Source of the DNA: AWTP1-9 sp035703165
Lineage (GTDB): Bacteria > Bacteroidota > Bacteroidia > Chitinophagales > Chitinophagaceae
Reading direction: 5' to 3'
Length of the DNA stretch: 64,000 bases
Assembly (NCBI GenBank): GCA_035703165.1
Contig: DASSYR010000027.1
Location: 8,258-72,257 of the forward strand
Shown here: positions 8,301-15,993 of the stretch, piece after piece
Layout of the letters: each line of letters starts with the position of its first letter
Numbering within the stretch: position 1 is the stretch's first letter
Notes under the pieces: generated by a model
What the model was told of the DNA's origin: nothing
What the model saw: only the letters and a program-made list of their open reading frames with translations
Databases searched by the model: none
Translations under genes and position numbers: made by a program

Positions 8301-11300
8301 ACTTCCGGTGTACACCCTGTTATGTTGTACATAAAACCAGTTCGTACTAATACCACCGCGATCATCTTCGTTAACAATAATATCAAAAGTCTTTGTTTCA
8401 CTGTTCAGGTTAATATAACTTCTCTCATTCTTTTCATTGCTTCTTAAAATTTCCTGCACCATCCATACATCTTTATCGGCTGTGCTTATTTGATAACTGG
8501 CTTTCTCACCCGGCTCAACTACTCCTTTTAATACATCGGAAACAGCACCTGCTTTTGTTGAGGTGTAAGCAGAGCTGTTGCTGTTGTACAGCTCAACATA
8601 TTGCTTAGCCGTTACCATTTCGCCATATTTGTCTTTTGTAGTCACCACTATTTCATACCAACCGGCAACAAATTTTGAACTTTGTCCCGCCAAATACGGG
8701 ATGAATTTTGAATTCTCTTCCGTTTTATAATTTTCGTCAGCAACCTTATCTCCCTTATTCCATTTGCTGATTTCATTTTCATCTGCATACACGTCATACG
8801 GGAAATAATTATAGTATTCTTCCTTGCTCATTAAAAACTGATCGGGCTGCAACCATAAACGTTCCCTGAAAATGCGGTTGGGCGCTTGCAGTTTGTGAAT
8901 CGTAACATTCACATTGGTAGATTCAAAAATGTCATTCATGTTTTTGGAAGAAATCAAAATGGATTTCAAACTATCCGCCGGCATTCTTGACGGCATATTA
9001 ATATTTAGTTGCAATGCCTGGTAAGCAACGGCCACATCATTGGTGCTGCTTCTTGTTTCACCGTTAATATCAGTAACATCTGCGCTCACTTCATAAATAA
9101 AAGTTGGCTGACTGGCTTTATCAACGCTTTCATCCGGTATGGCTTTGAAAGTAATTTTAAATTCACCATTAGCATCGGTATTGGTTTCTCCATTGGTGAT
9201 TTCCATTTCTGTTCCGCTACCGCGAGGGGGTCTTATTTTGGCAAAACCAAAGCCATAATCCCACCAGATGGGCATACGTACACGACGCACTACACGATAC
9301 TTTACCGTTGCTCCGTCAATATTGTTGCCAGCGTATGCTTTGGCATTTCCTTTTACCGTTATGTTTTCGTTAACCCGGTAAGTTCCATCCGGCTTTTTCA
9401 CTTCTACGTAAAACTTTGGTCGTTTATATTCTTCCACATTAAAATAGGCATAAGCATTGGTGTTAGAGTCGAGGATGGAAAAATTGCCATTTAGTGTTCC
9501 TTCCGGTAATTTAAAACTGCCGTGATAAGAACCAAATTCATTGGTAGTTAAATTTAGTTCGCCCACCTTTTGTCCGTTTGCATCGCGGAGGATTAATTTC
9601 GATTTATAATTCTCTATCGCTATTGTTCTTGTTTCGGCTGTGATGGTTTGCATCACAATTCCTTTAAAGTACATTGTTTGTCCGGGACGATAAATGGAGC
9701 GATCGGTAAATAAAAAGGCATGAGTTACAGTAGGTTCTTGCCGAGGGTTGTATTCACGGTAAACATAATAACTATCATCTAAGAATAAGTAATCTTTGTT
9801 ATGCGTTATTTCCAGTAAAAAGTTTCTTCCCTCATTGTCCGATTTTATCCTGGTATAACCGTTCTTATCTGTAGTTAGCAATTCTTTTTTGTCTTCGCTA
9901 TATTCACTACGTTGGTAATCGTATTTTTTTTCCCACACCTGCACTTTGGCATTGGCAAGCGGATTCCCGGATTCCCGGTTAAGTATGTAGCATTCGCCAG
10001 AATTATTTTTTACAAAACTGATATTACTTACGTAGGTTGTGTGTAATGCTAAAATATTTTCTTCATTGCTGAAGTCAGGTTTTTCGCTGGCTAATAAAAC
10101 GTATAAACCATTGGGTAATTCATTTATTTTGACTTCGACGCTGTGTTGCTGGTAATCTTTCAAATCGGGTAGAGATTCATTCCAGTTACGAATGGATTTT
10201 AAAGAAAGAATTTTTTCCCAAACGTCTTCATTTTCCAGGTTATTTATATCAATTCGTTTTAATTCTTGTTTGGAAGTTTTTATAATACGGAAATAAAGTT
10301 TGCTGATATTTTTATAATTCACCAGCATACGGAAAGGCTGGTCGGGAACATTTACTTTTTCCGTAGTTAGTGTAAATGATTTGGCGACAATTTGATGTAA
10401 CAGGCTTTTGCAGTTAATTCCGCCTTCACTTTTGGGAAATTTCGCTATTACGGCTTCACAAATTTCTTTGGCTCTTTTCTTTTCATACTGTACATCTTTA
10501 TTGCTGAAGGTAGTGTATTGATTGCCTCTTTCGTTGTAAAAAGAAGCTAACAAATAAGAGACTTGTGCTGAGGCTGAATCATTGGCGTATTTCTTTGTGA
10601 GTTGTATTAATGACCGTTCGTATAATTTTTCTTTCTCTTCCAGTACGGCATGATTGTGCATAAATTGCAGGCGTTTAATTTCCAGGTCAATCAATGCGTC
10701 TGGCTTTGCATCTTTTAAATGAAAGCCGGTGAGTTGCTGAAAAATGGTAATGGCTTTATAATAAAGAGAAGCCGTGTCTTTTGTTTTAAAAGATGCTTTG
10801 CTAAAAACAGGGGCATCAGCAAAAGCTTCTTCCTGCCTGATTATAAACTGGTAAGCCGGTTTAGTTACGTCTCTTTCGTCATTGGTAAAATAATCCAGTG
10901 CCCGATGTGATAGGAAGTCGTACAAAGTAGAACGCAGGTACCGGTATCCATAGGTTTGAATAATGGCATCAAACGGTTCCAGTTTGGATGATTGCAATAA
11001 TTTTACTTCACTGATGGAAGCCAGGTATAGGGCTGATATTTTGTTATGGAAATCTTTTACCCCCCAGGTAGCAATATCCTCTTTTTTAAAGTTTTCAGTA
11101 TTGGTTCGGCTGTATAATCGCCAGCGATTGTTTTGGAAATAATTCCAGTACAACTGGGCCGTCATACTTTGTAATAAAGATTTTGCCGGCTGTCTGGTTT
11201 CTGCAGATTCTGCCTCCAGGGATTTGATGCTGTTGATACCGGCGTTTTCATCCACCTGTCCACTCAATATGGTTTGAAACATCAGGCTTTTGATAGCCTG

Positions 11301-11528
11301 TGCTTCATTACCTTCTTTTTTTGCCAATGTATATATTTTCTTTACTTCGGTAATGGCGGTTTTCGTTAACCCCTTATCCATCAATGCTTCAACTTTCTCC
11401 CATTGCGCTATGTAGTTTCGGGGTCTAACTTGTGTGATGGCTGAATTAGAAAAAAATGTGCATTGAATAAACAGAACCAGCAATAAAATGCAGTTCTGGT
11501 TTATTTTTTTTGAATTTAGTCCTATCAT
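5343..11528 (-). CDS. Giant alpha-2-macroglobulin-like (MG2) thioester protein
   Basis: 2061 residues with an N-terminal hydrophobic export signal (about residues 12-32), so secreted or envelope-bound. Architecture: helical N-terminal region (to about 480), a chain of macroglobulin-like beta domains including the MG2 stretch FLFTDRSIYRPGQTMYFKG, a bait-like linker near 1220-1275, the A2M segment NETAFFLPDLKTDSAGN...PEALTEWKFLGLAHTKD, then the alpha/alpha thioester domain with YECAEQ (Cys1511-Gln1514). The intact CxEQ suggests it can form the internal thioester that covalently traps attacking proteases. Bacterial homologues are often next to a PBP1C gene; none is seen here. The bait region carries SusC-plug-like words (GRIPGIQI, EEVVVTQKK), and the coding region contains an in-frame GC-rich palindrome at 7235-7260. 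It is transcribed alone. Confidence 0.9.
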   Translation of the reverse strand: MIGLNSKKINQNCILLLVLFIQCTFFSNSAITQVRPRNYIAQWEKVEALMDKGLTKTAITEVKKIYTLAKKEGNEAQAIKSLMFQTILSGQVDENAGINSIKSLEAESAETRQPAKSLLQSMTAQLYWNYFQNNRWRLYSRTNTENFKKEDIATWGVKDFHNKISALYLASISEVKLLQSSKLEPFDAIIQTYGYRYLRSTLYDFLSHRALDYFTNDERDVTKPAYQFIIRQEEAFADAPVFSKASFKTKDTASLYYKAITIFQQLTGFHLKDAKPDALIDLEIKRLQFMHNHAVLEEKEKLYERSLIQLTKKYANDSASAQVSYLLASFYNERGNQYTTFSNKDVQYEKKRAKEICEAVIAKFPKSEGGINCKSLLHQIVAKSFTLTTEKVNVPDQPFRMLVNYKNISKLYFRIIKTSKQELKRIDINNLENEDVWEKILSLKSIRNWNESLPDLKDYQQHSVEVKINELPNGLYVLLASEKPDFSNEENILALHTTYVSNISFVKNNSGECYILNRESGNPLANAKVQVWEKKYDYQRSEYSEDKKELLTTDKNGYTRIKSDNEGRNFLLEITHNKDYLFLDDSYYVYREYNPRQEPTVTHAFLFTDRSIYRPGQTMYFKGIVMQTITAETRTIAIENYKSKLILRDANGQKVGELNLTTNEFGSYHGSFKLPEGTLNGNFSILDSNTNAYAYFNVEEYKRPKFYVEVKKPDGTYRVNENITVKGNAKAYAGNNIDGATVKYRVVRRVRMPIWWDYGFGFAKIRPPRGSGTEMEITNGETNTDANGEFKITFKAIPDESVDKASQPTFIYEVSADVTDINGETRSSTNDVAVAYQALQLNINMPSRMPADSLKSILISSKNMNDIFESTNVNVTIHKLQAPNRIFRERLWLQPDQFLMSKEEYYNYFPYDVYADENEISKWNKGDKVADENYKTEENSKFIPYLAGQSSKFVAGWYEIVVTTKDKYGEMVTAKQYVELYNSNSSAYTSTKAGAVSDVLKGVVEPGEKASYQISTADKDVWMVQEILRSNEKNERSYINLNSETKTFDIIVNEDDRGGISTNWFYVQHNRVYTGSNQIDVPWTNKELKISYESFRDKTLPGSEEKWTLKVSGIKGDKVAAEMLASMYDASLDQFKTHNWADFKSQLYPDFYGYNQWSSNVFGTENTVAKDCYKGDNVYIYSKSYDVLVIKRKRNKEIQPWTEYYSAAFYDLEVPKALEGRIPGIQIREDKLEEVVVTQKKNSTTSVTKIENKDIKNDKIPSAQNPSSIQIRKNFNETAFFLPDLKTDSAGNISFSFTIPEALTEWKFLGLAHTKDMRTAITTNKVVTQKQLMVQPNAPRFMREGDKMEFSTKVSNLTDKTLNGTATLQLFDATTMKPVDELFKNGNSVQSFTAQAGQSAGIKFSIDIPFNYNSALVYRVVAQATSPIGGGWEGADGEENSLPVLTNRMLVTESITLPMRGEGSKNFSFEKLLNNKSTTLSNHALTVEYTSNPTWYAVQALPYLMEYPYECAEQTFNRYYANALAAKIANASPKIKAVFEKWKTLDTAALLSNLQKNEELKSALLQETPWVLEAKNEEQQKKNIALLFDMVKLSKELESSLNKLKEMQSPNGGFVWFKGGPDDRYITQYIITGIGHLQKLGAIPASTQNKINSILKTAVPYLDRKLKEDYDFLIKQKSKLKSQNIGYIQTQWLYMRSFFPDYKIPATTQKAYDYYRGQSQQFWLKQNRYAQGMTALALHRTGDNKTPTAILASIKDNSIVNEEMGMYFKDMSGGYYWHQAPVETQALLIEAFSEAGNDDKTVDDLKTWLLKQKQTQNWKTTKATAEACYALLLKGSDWLSEEPTIIIQLGDKTISNNNSKTEVGTGYFKERIDGKEVKNNMGNIKVTVTNPSTIKPLNLSTSWGAIYWQYFEDLDKISSAETPLKLSKKLFVEKNSDNGPVLIPINDGDEIKIGDKVKVRIELRADRDMEYVHMKDMRAACMEPVNVLSHYKWQGGLGYYESTKDASTNFFFNWLPKGTYVFEYPLFVTHSGNFSNGVTTIQCMYAPEFSAHSEGVRVKVK
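7235..7260. repeat. GC-rich palindrome inside the alpha-2-macroglobulin gene
   Basis: CCTCCCCC (7237-7244), 3-nt loop GAT, GGGGGAGG (7248-7255): a perfect 8-bp stem, extendable by AGCC/GGCT around a bulge. On the coding strand it encodes a glycine-rich PIGGGWEGADG loop. It looks like a dispersed palindromic element inserted in frame in an otherwise AT-rich gene. Confidence 0.6.
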
Positions 11529-11740
11529 CCTGCTAGATTTTAGTACAAGTTATTGAATAAGTTTTTTATTAATTCTAATTAATTGTTGACGGGTATTTTT
11601 TAGATGCAGTTGCATGGGCAATTGCATAAATAAGTTTGATGCTAAAATGGTCAGTCACCAAATGCTTTAACTTTTTCTTATCATAAAGAATATGGAAGCG
11701 GCACAGGCTTTGGCATGCTATAATCAGGAGGATATTAATT

Positions 11741-12190
11741 ATGAAAAAAATTTACACACTTTCTATTGCAGTTTTATTAACCGTATGTTCATTTGCTTAT
11801 TTTTATGATGGCAGGCTGGCTGTTACCTACCTGGGTAGGGGCGATATCAGGGTTACCATTGATGGTAAGCGTTACGATGACAGGCACAACAACATTATAT
11901 TGAATAACTTACGACCCGGGCATCATACAATAAAGATAACCCGCACCCGAAGTGAACGACGGGGTGGTTGGTGGAACAGAGAAGAGGTTATTTATTCTTC
12001 ATCTGTTTATGTAAGACCCAGAACTTTTATTGACATTACCATTAACCGCTTTGGAAGGGCCTTTGTGGATGAGCAGCAGGCCGACCGTAGCGGGAGATGG
12101 GATGACGATGATGATCGCTGGGGTAACGAAAACCGAAACAGAGATGATGATTGGAAAGGCCGCGGGAACGGACGTAACAATGGTTATTAG
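11741..12190 (+). CDS. Small secreted protein with PEGA-like domain and acidic/basic repeat tail
   Basis: 149 residues. A signal peptide (about 1-19, ending SFAYF) is followed by a short beta-rich domain (about 22-100) with VTIDGKRYDD and LRPGHHTIKITR, reminiscent of PEGA/DUF4476-type surface domains. The tail (115-149) is almost only D, R, N, G and W. Function unknown. The start is unusually well marked: AGGAGGA at 11726-11732, 8 nt before the ATG, a textbook Shine-Dalgarno sequence that is rare in this phylum. It is monocistronic, with a bidirectional terminator 31 bp downstream. Confidence 0.8.
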   Translation: MKKIYTLSIAVLLTVCSFAYFYDGRLAVTYLGRGDIRVTIDGKRYDDRHNNIILNNLRPGHHTIKITRTRSERRGGWWNREEVIYSSSVYVRPRTFIDITINRFGRAFVDEQQADRSGRWDDDDDRWGNENRNRDDDWKGRGNGRNNGY

Positions 12191-12221
12191 GAAGGCATCC
12201 AAGAAAATTTTCGATGCATAA

Positions 12222-12255
12222 AAATAAATCCTCCGCTGTGGCGGGGGATTTATTT
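12222..12255. terminator. Bidirectional terminator hairpin
   Basis: 15-bp stem, AAATAAATCCTCCGC (12222-12236) against GCGGGGGATTTATTT (12241-12255), one wobble pair, 4-nt loop, A-rich on one side and T-rich on the other. It ends the gene at 11741-12190 and could also stop transcripts arriving from the opposite strand. Confidence 0.75.
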
Positions 12256-12361
12256 GCTCACAGATTATAATGATTTGCACAGATGAAACTTGGTGCAGTC
12301 TTTGTAAATAATTAGGTCCAATACCAAGGTGATTAACTTAATGTGAAAGTTCGGTTTTGTA

Positions 12362-12760
12362 TTAAGATTGTCTTTTTAGATGTAACTCAACTTGTGTATT
12401 TATTTGTAAAAGAGCTTCAAATTGCCTTTCTAAACTTTTGGTCATTGAAAGAATATTACTTTTTGATAACTTCATTTTCTTTAATTTCTCAAATAATTCG
12501 TCAGATAAATTTTCATTGTATGAAGTTTCCATTTTTGTAATGTAAGATTGATAAGTTACTTCAGGAAATAGTTCCTTATCAAAAGCATTGTTTGCAGTTG
12601 CAAACTCAATTAGGTTCTTTTTTGTTTGATTTGAAATTTTTTGTGTGGCAAGAAATTGAGCTAATAAATGTTCTTTTTCCTCTTTCGGTTCCGAGAGAAA
12701 TGTTTTTTTATAAGTAAGCCAAGCAATAAGAAGGCCCGCTATCCCAATTATAATTTCCAT
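12362..12760 (-). CDS. Hypothetical protein with N-terminal membrane segment
   Basis: 132 residues, not recognised. An N-terminal hydrophobic helix (MEIIIGIAGLLIAWLTY, residues 1-17) is followed by a charged, largely helical cytoplasmic part with KKLK/KSL heptad-like stretches that could form a coiled coil. Very AT-rich coding sequence compared with sucD next to it. It lies downstream of sucD on the same strand, but a terminator hairpin at 12855-12893 separates them, so it is probably expressed on its own. The single open frame, clean start and signal-anchor-like N-terminus support a real gene; no function is proposed. Confidence 0.65.
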   Translation of the reverse strand: MEIIIGIAGLLIAWLTYKKTFLSEPKEEKEHLLAQFLATQKISNQTKKNLIEFATANNAFDKELFPEVTYQSYITKMETSYNENLSDELFEKLKKMKLSKSNILSMTKSLERQFEALLQINTQVELHLKRQS

Positions 12761-12854
12761 TTCTAAAAGAGTTTATTTTAAGTGGTTTCACAAAGTTAAT
12801 ATATGATGCCACTTGCACCGCAGATGAAAGGACTGCGACGCAAGGAACGATGCC

Positions 12855-12893
12855 ATAAAAAACCAAAGCCGGTATAAAAATTACACCGGCTTT
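12855..12893 (-). terminator. Rho-independent terminator of sucD
   Basis: Perfect 9-bp stem AAAGCCGGT (12865-12873) / ACCGGCTTT (12885-12893). On the reverse strand the stem is followed by GGTTTTTTAT, giving the U-tract. Confidence 0.8.
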
Positions 12894-12919
12894 ACTATTG
12901 TCAACTATACCGTATTCAA

Positions 12920-13792
12920 TTATCCTTTCATCACTTTTGCTATGGTAACACCAATATCCGCAGGGCTGGCTACCACATGAATGCCACATTCGTTCATGAT
13001 CTTCATTTTAGCAGCAGCCGTATCATCAGCACCACCAACAATAGCACCGGCATGTCCCATACGGCGACCGGGAGGCGCTGTTTGTCCGGCAATAAAACCT
13101 ACTACCGGCTTCTTGCCATTTTCTTTATACCATCGGGCTGCTTCAGCTTCCATACCACCACCAATTTCACCAATCATTACCACGCCGTCTGTTTCAGGAT
13201 CGTTCATAAATAATTCTAAGGCTTCTTTGGTAGTGGTACCGATAATCGGGTCGCCACCAATACCAATGGCAGTTGAAATACCGAGACCAGCTTTAGCCAC
13301 CTGGTCAGCAGCTTCGTATGTTAATGTTCCCGATTTGGAAACGATACCAATTCCCCCTTTCTTAAAAATAAAACCCGGCATAATACCCACTTTACATTCG
13401 TCAGCCGTAATTACACCCGGGCAGTTAGGCCCAACTAAGCGGGTTGATTTACCTGACATATAATTTTTCACTCTCACCATATCCTGCACAGGAATACCTT
13501 CCGTAATACATACTACCAGTTTAATGCCGGCATCGGTTGCTTCCATAATAGCGTCTGCAGCAAAAGCGGGGGGTACGAAAATGATACTTACATCAGCCCC
13601 GGTTTCTTTAACAGCATCAGCTACGGTATTGAATACGGGTTTATCAAGGTGTTTTTGACCACCCTTGCCAGGGGTAACTCCCCCAACTACATTAGTGCCA
13701 TACTCAATCATTTGTGTTGCGTGGAAAGTCCCTTCCGTTCCCGTAAAACCTTGTACAATTATTTTAGAACTTTTATTAACAAGTACACTCAT
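12920..13792 (-). CDS. sucD: Succinyl-CoA ligase alpha subunit
   Basis: 290 residues from the ATG at 13792; an upstream in-frame ATG at 13816 would add eight residues outside the family pattern. With SucB it converts succinyl-CoA to succinate with substrate-level phosphorylation. Visible hallmarks: GFTGTEGTFHATQMIEYGT (CoA-binding Rossmann start), GPNCPGVI, SKSGTLTYEAA, GIGGDPIIGTT and GRRMGHAGAIVGG with the phosphorylated histidine. SucB is not adjacent, as is common in this phylum. A TAATTTTG -7-like element lies at 13814-13821 on the reverse strand, and a terminator follows the stop. Confidence 0.95.
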   Translation of the reverse strand: MSVLVNKSSKIIVQGFTGTEGTFHATQMIEYGTNVVGGVTPGKGGQKHLDKPVFNTVADAVKETGADVSIIFVPPAFAADAIMEATDAGIKLVVCITEGIPVQDMVRVKNYMSGKSTRLVGPNCPGVITADECKVGIMPGFIFKKGGIGIVSKSGTLTYEAADQVAKAGLGISTAIGIGGDPIIGTTTKEALELFMNDPETDGVVMIGEIGGGMEAEAARWYKENGKKPVVGFIAGQTAPPGRRMGHAGAIVGGADDTAAAKMKIMNECGIHVVASPADIGVTIAKVMKG

Positions 13793-13999
13793 AGCGTTTA
13801 TTTGAAATTGCGGCAAAATTAGGGGATTTTGCTTTTTAGTTCATGAGTTTACAGGCTAATTGAATAATATATTATTTGCTCCCCAAATTTTTGTTGTTTG
13901 GAAAATAGGATAATTTACCCCCGCCGGGTTAGTACGATAACTTTTTTTAATTTAATAAGATAAATGCAATATGTATTAGGATAGTATTGTTTTGGCAGA

Positions 14000-15844
14000 T
14001 TAATAATCTAATTCTAAATTCAATCGGTCTTTCAGTTCTTTAATCAGGGGATATTTTTCAACCAATTGAAAATACTGTTCTTTTGTGGTTAATGGTTTTT
14101 CTTTCGCTTCATCATCGCTGTTTTTTTCGATAAGGGTAACCTGGTAGGTTAAATTTTTGTTGTTGAAATACGTTTGTAAATAATCAATGAGGGAAGCTCG
14201 TTTTTGCTCAATAAATTTTTGTTGAATGTTATTTGTTACAATAATTTCAAATGAATGTTTATCTATTAAATTTAATTCCGCAGCTTTAAAATTGGTAACC
14301 GAGGAAGAGTCATTATTTTCTTCAAGTTTTTTTATAAAAATATTCCATGCCTTCGTCAATTCTTCCGTTGTGAGCGGTACGCTGTGGTTCCCATTGGCTT
14401 GATTATTTTGTACAACCTGTTTGCGTATCTTTTCTAATGCAATAAGCTTGCCGTTGCCGGTTTGATGATTTTCGGTTGTTATTTCCGGCTGTTTTGTTGC
14501 ATAAGTCACTTGTTCCTCCTTAGCCAGCAATAGTTTTTCTTCCGGCGTTTCTATTAACAGTTTGGCTTCTTTATTGGTAGATGGCTTGTGACTGGTTTTT
14601 GCTTGCTCCGGATTAATTTTTTGCGATGCATTATCATGGCTGACCGTGGATTTTAATTTAATAGGAGCAATTGCTTTAAAACTCAGAGATTTTCCTGATT
14701 CAATTAGTTTTTTTTTACCAGGCTCACCCCCTTCGTTTAACAGTTCAATCGCCTGTTGCAAATAAGTGAGTTTGATAAGCGCCAGCTCGACATGTAATCT
14801 CTTATTACGAGCTGTTTTATAATTTATTTCTGATTCATTCAAAACATTTAAAGCGCTGATAAGCCACGAGGCAGGAATTTTTTTTGCAGCAATTATGTAT
14901 TTGTCTTTAAAGTCTTCAACTACTTCCAGCAAACCCGCTGCTCTTTCATCCTTGCATATAAGCAGGTTCCGAATAAATTCAGCAAGCCCATTTAACACCA
15001 TGTCTCCCTCAAACCCTTTTCGATTAATATCATCAAACAATAGCATGGCTGATGCCAGGTCTTGTTGCTGCATATAGTCTAACAGCTTAAAATAATAATC
15101 CGCATCTAAAATGTTGAGATGTTCTAACGTATTTTGATAAGTTACTTCGCTATTGGTAAAGCTTACAATTTTATCCAAAATACTCAGCGCATCCCGCATG
15201 CAACCTTCACTTTTTTGAGCAATTAATTGTAGAGCAGCTTTATCGGCTTTTATTTCTTCTTTGGCGCAAATTTCTTCCAGGTGCTCAACCGTATCGTTTA
15301 GTGTAATGCGTTTAAAGTCAAATATCTGGCAACGGCTTAAAATGGTGGGAATTATCTTATGCTTTTCTGTTGTGGCCAAAATAAAAATGGCATAAGAGGG
15401 GGGCTCTTCCAATGTTTTTAAAAAAGCGTTAAAGGCAGAAGAACTCAGCATGTGAACCTCATCAATGATATACACTTTATATTTACCAGCCTGAGGTGCA
15501 AATCGAACCTGCTCCGTCAGTGCCCTTATGTCGTCAACGGAATTATTACTGGCGGCATCTAATTCATGAATATTGAGTGAAGTGCTTTCGTTAAAAGATT
15601 TACAGGAATTACATTTATTGCATGCTTCTCCGTCTTTTTGAATGTTTTCGCAATTAATAGTTTTGGCTAAAATACGGGCACAGGTTGTTTTTCCCACTCC
15701 TCTTGGCCCGCAAAACAAAAAAGCATGTGCCAGTTGATTGTTTTTTATCGCATTTTTTAAAGTAGTAGTTATGTGCGATTGACCAACAACAGTGTCAAAA
15801 GTCTGAGGCCTGTATTTACGTGCTGAAACAATAAATTTATCCAT
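14000..15844 (-). CDS. dnaX: DNA polymerase III subunits gamma and tau
   Basis: 614 residues. Clamp-loader ATPase that opens and loads the sliding clamp; the tau tail contacts the polymerase and helicase. Domain I holds Walker A GPRGVGKT (46-53), a four-Cys zinc module (Cys65, 75, 78, 81), Walker B DEVH (128-131) and the sensor/arginine-finger SRC motif. Domains II-III run to about residue 370. A low-complexity linker (380-480) and the tau C-terminal domain follow. At codons 377-379 the coding strand has nine consecutive A residues preceded by an SD-like AAGGGGGTGAGCC; either shifted frame stops at once, so a gamma-like product of about 380 residues is predicted (see the recoding-site entry). 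Confidence 0.95.
   Translation of the reverse strand: MDKFIVSARKYRPQTFDTVVGQSHITTTLKNAIKNNQLAHAFLFCGPRGVGKTTCARILAKTINCENIQKDGEACNKCNSCKSFNESTSLNIHELDAASNNSVDDIRALTEQVRFAPQAGKYKVYIIDEVHMLSSSAFNAFLKTLEEPPSYAIFILATTEKHKIIPTILSRCQIFDFKRITLNDTVEHLEEICAKEEIKADKAALQLIAQKSEGCMRDALSILDKIVSFTNSEVTYQNTLEHLNILDADYYFKLLDYMQQQDLASAMLLFDDINRKGFEGDMVLNGLAEFIRNLLICKDERAAGLLEVVEDFKDKYIIAAKKIPASWLISALNVLNESEINYKTARNKRLHVELALIKLTYLQQAIELLNEGGEPGKKKLIESGKSLSFKAIAPIKLKSTVSHDNASQKINPEQAKTSHKPSTNKEAKLLIETPEEKLLLAKEEQVTYATKQPEITTENHQTGNGKLIALEKIRKQVVQNNQANGNHSVPLTTEELTKAWNIFIKKLEENNDSSSVTNFKAAELNLIDKHSFEIIVTNNIQQKFIEQKRASLIDYLQTYFNNKNLTYQVTLIEKNSDDEAKEKPLTTKEQYFQLVEKYPLIKELKDRLNLELDY
14708..14733 (-). promoter_or_regulatory. 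dnaX: Candidate programmed frameshift/slippage site in dnaX
   Basis: On the coding strand the order is AAGGGGGTGAGCC (14733-14721), TGGT, then A9 (14716-14708). The first element matches 11 of 13 bases of the canonical anti-SD complement AAGGAGGTGATCC; its GGGGGTG core ends 8 nt before the A run, comparable to the stimulator spacing in Escherichia coli dnaX. In the -1 frame the A run is followed by ACT AAT TGA; in the +1 frame by TAA. Both ribosomal -1 shifting and RNA-polymerase slippage on A9 (as known for Thermus thermophilus dnaX) would yield a truncated gamma. The site lies at the domain III/linker junction. Confidence 0.6.
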
Positions 15845-15993
15845 ACTGTAACTGCAATTTAGGGAAACATTCTTTTAGTAATAAAACCAATCAAAAATGT
15901 TGAAAAATAGCCTGCTGTTGTCAGCAATTTATTGTTTCAGTAATCTGGGGCAAAGAAGACCTTTTAGTTTTCTGAAGCCTGAATTTTTGCCTT

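Noticed and set aside
9009..9494. 161-codon open frame opposite the alpha-2-macroglobulin gene
   Set aside because: Shadow of a real gene: no start context, no family resemblance, and the opposite strand encodes clear macroglobulin domains.
12981..13463. 160-codon forward open frame opposite sucD
   Set aside because: Proline/serine/alanine-rich translation typical of an antisense frame of a conserved gene; sucD is certain.
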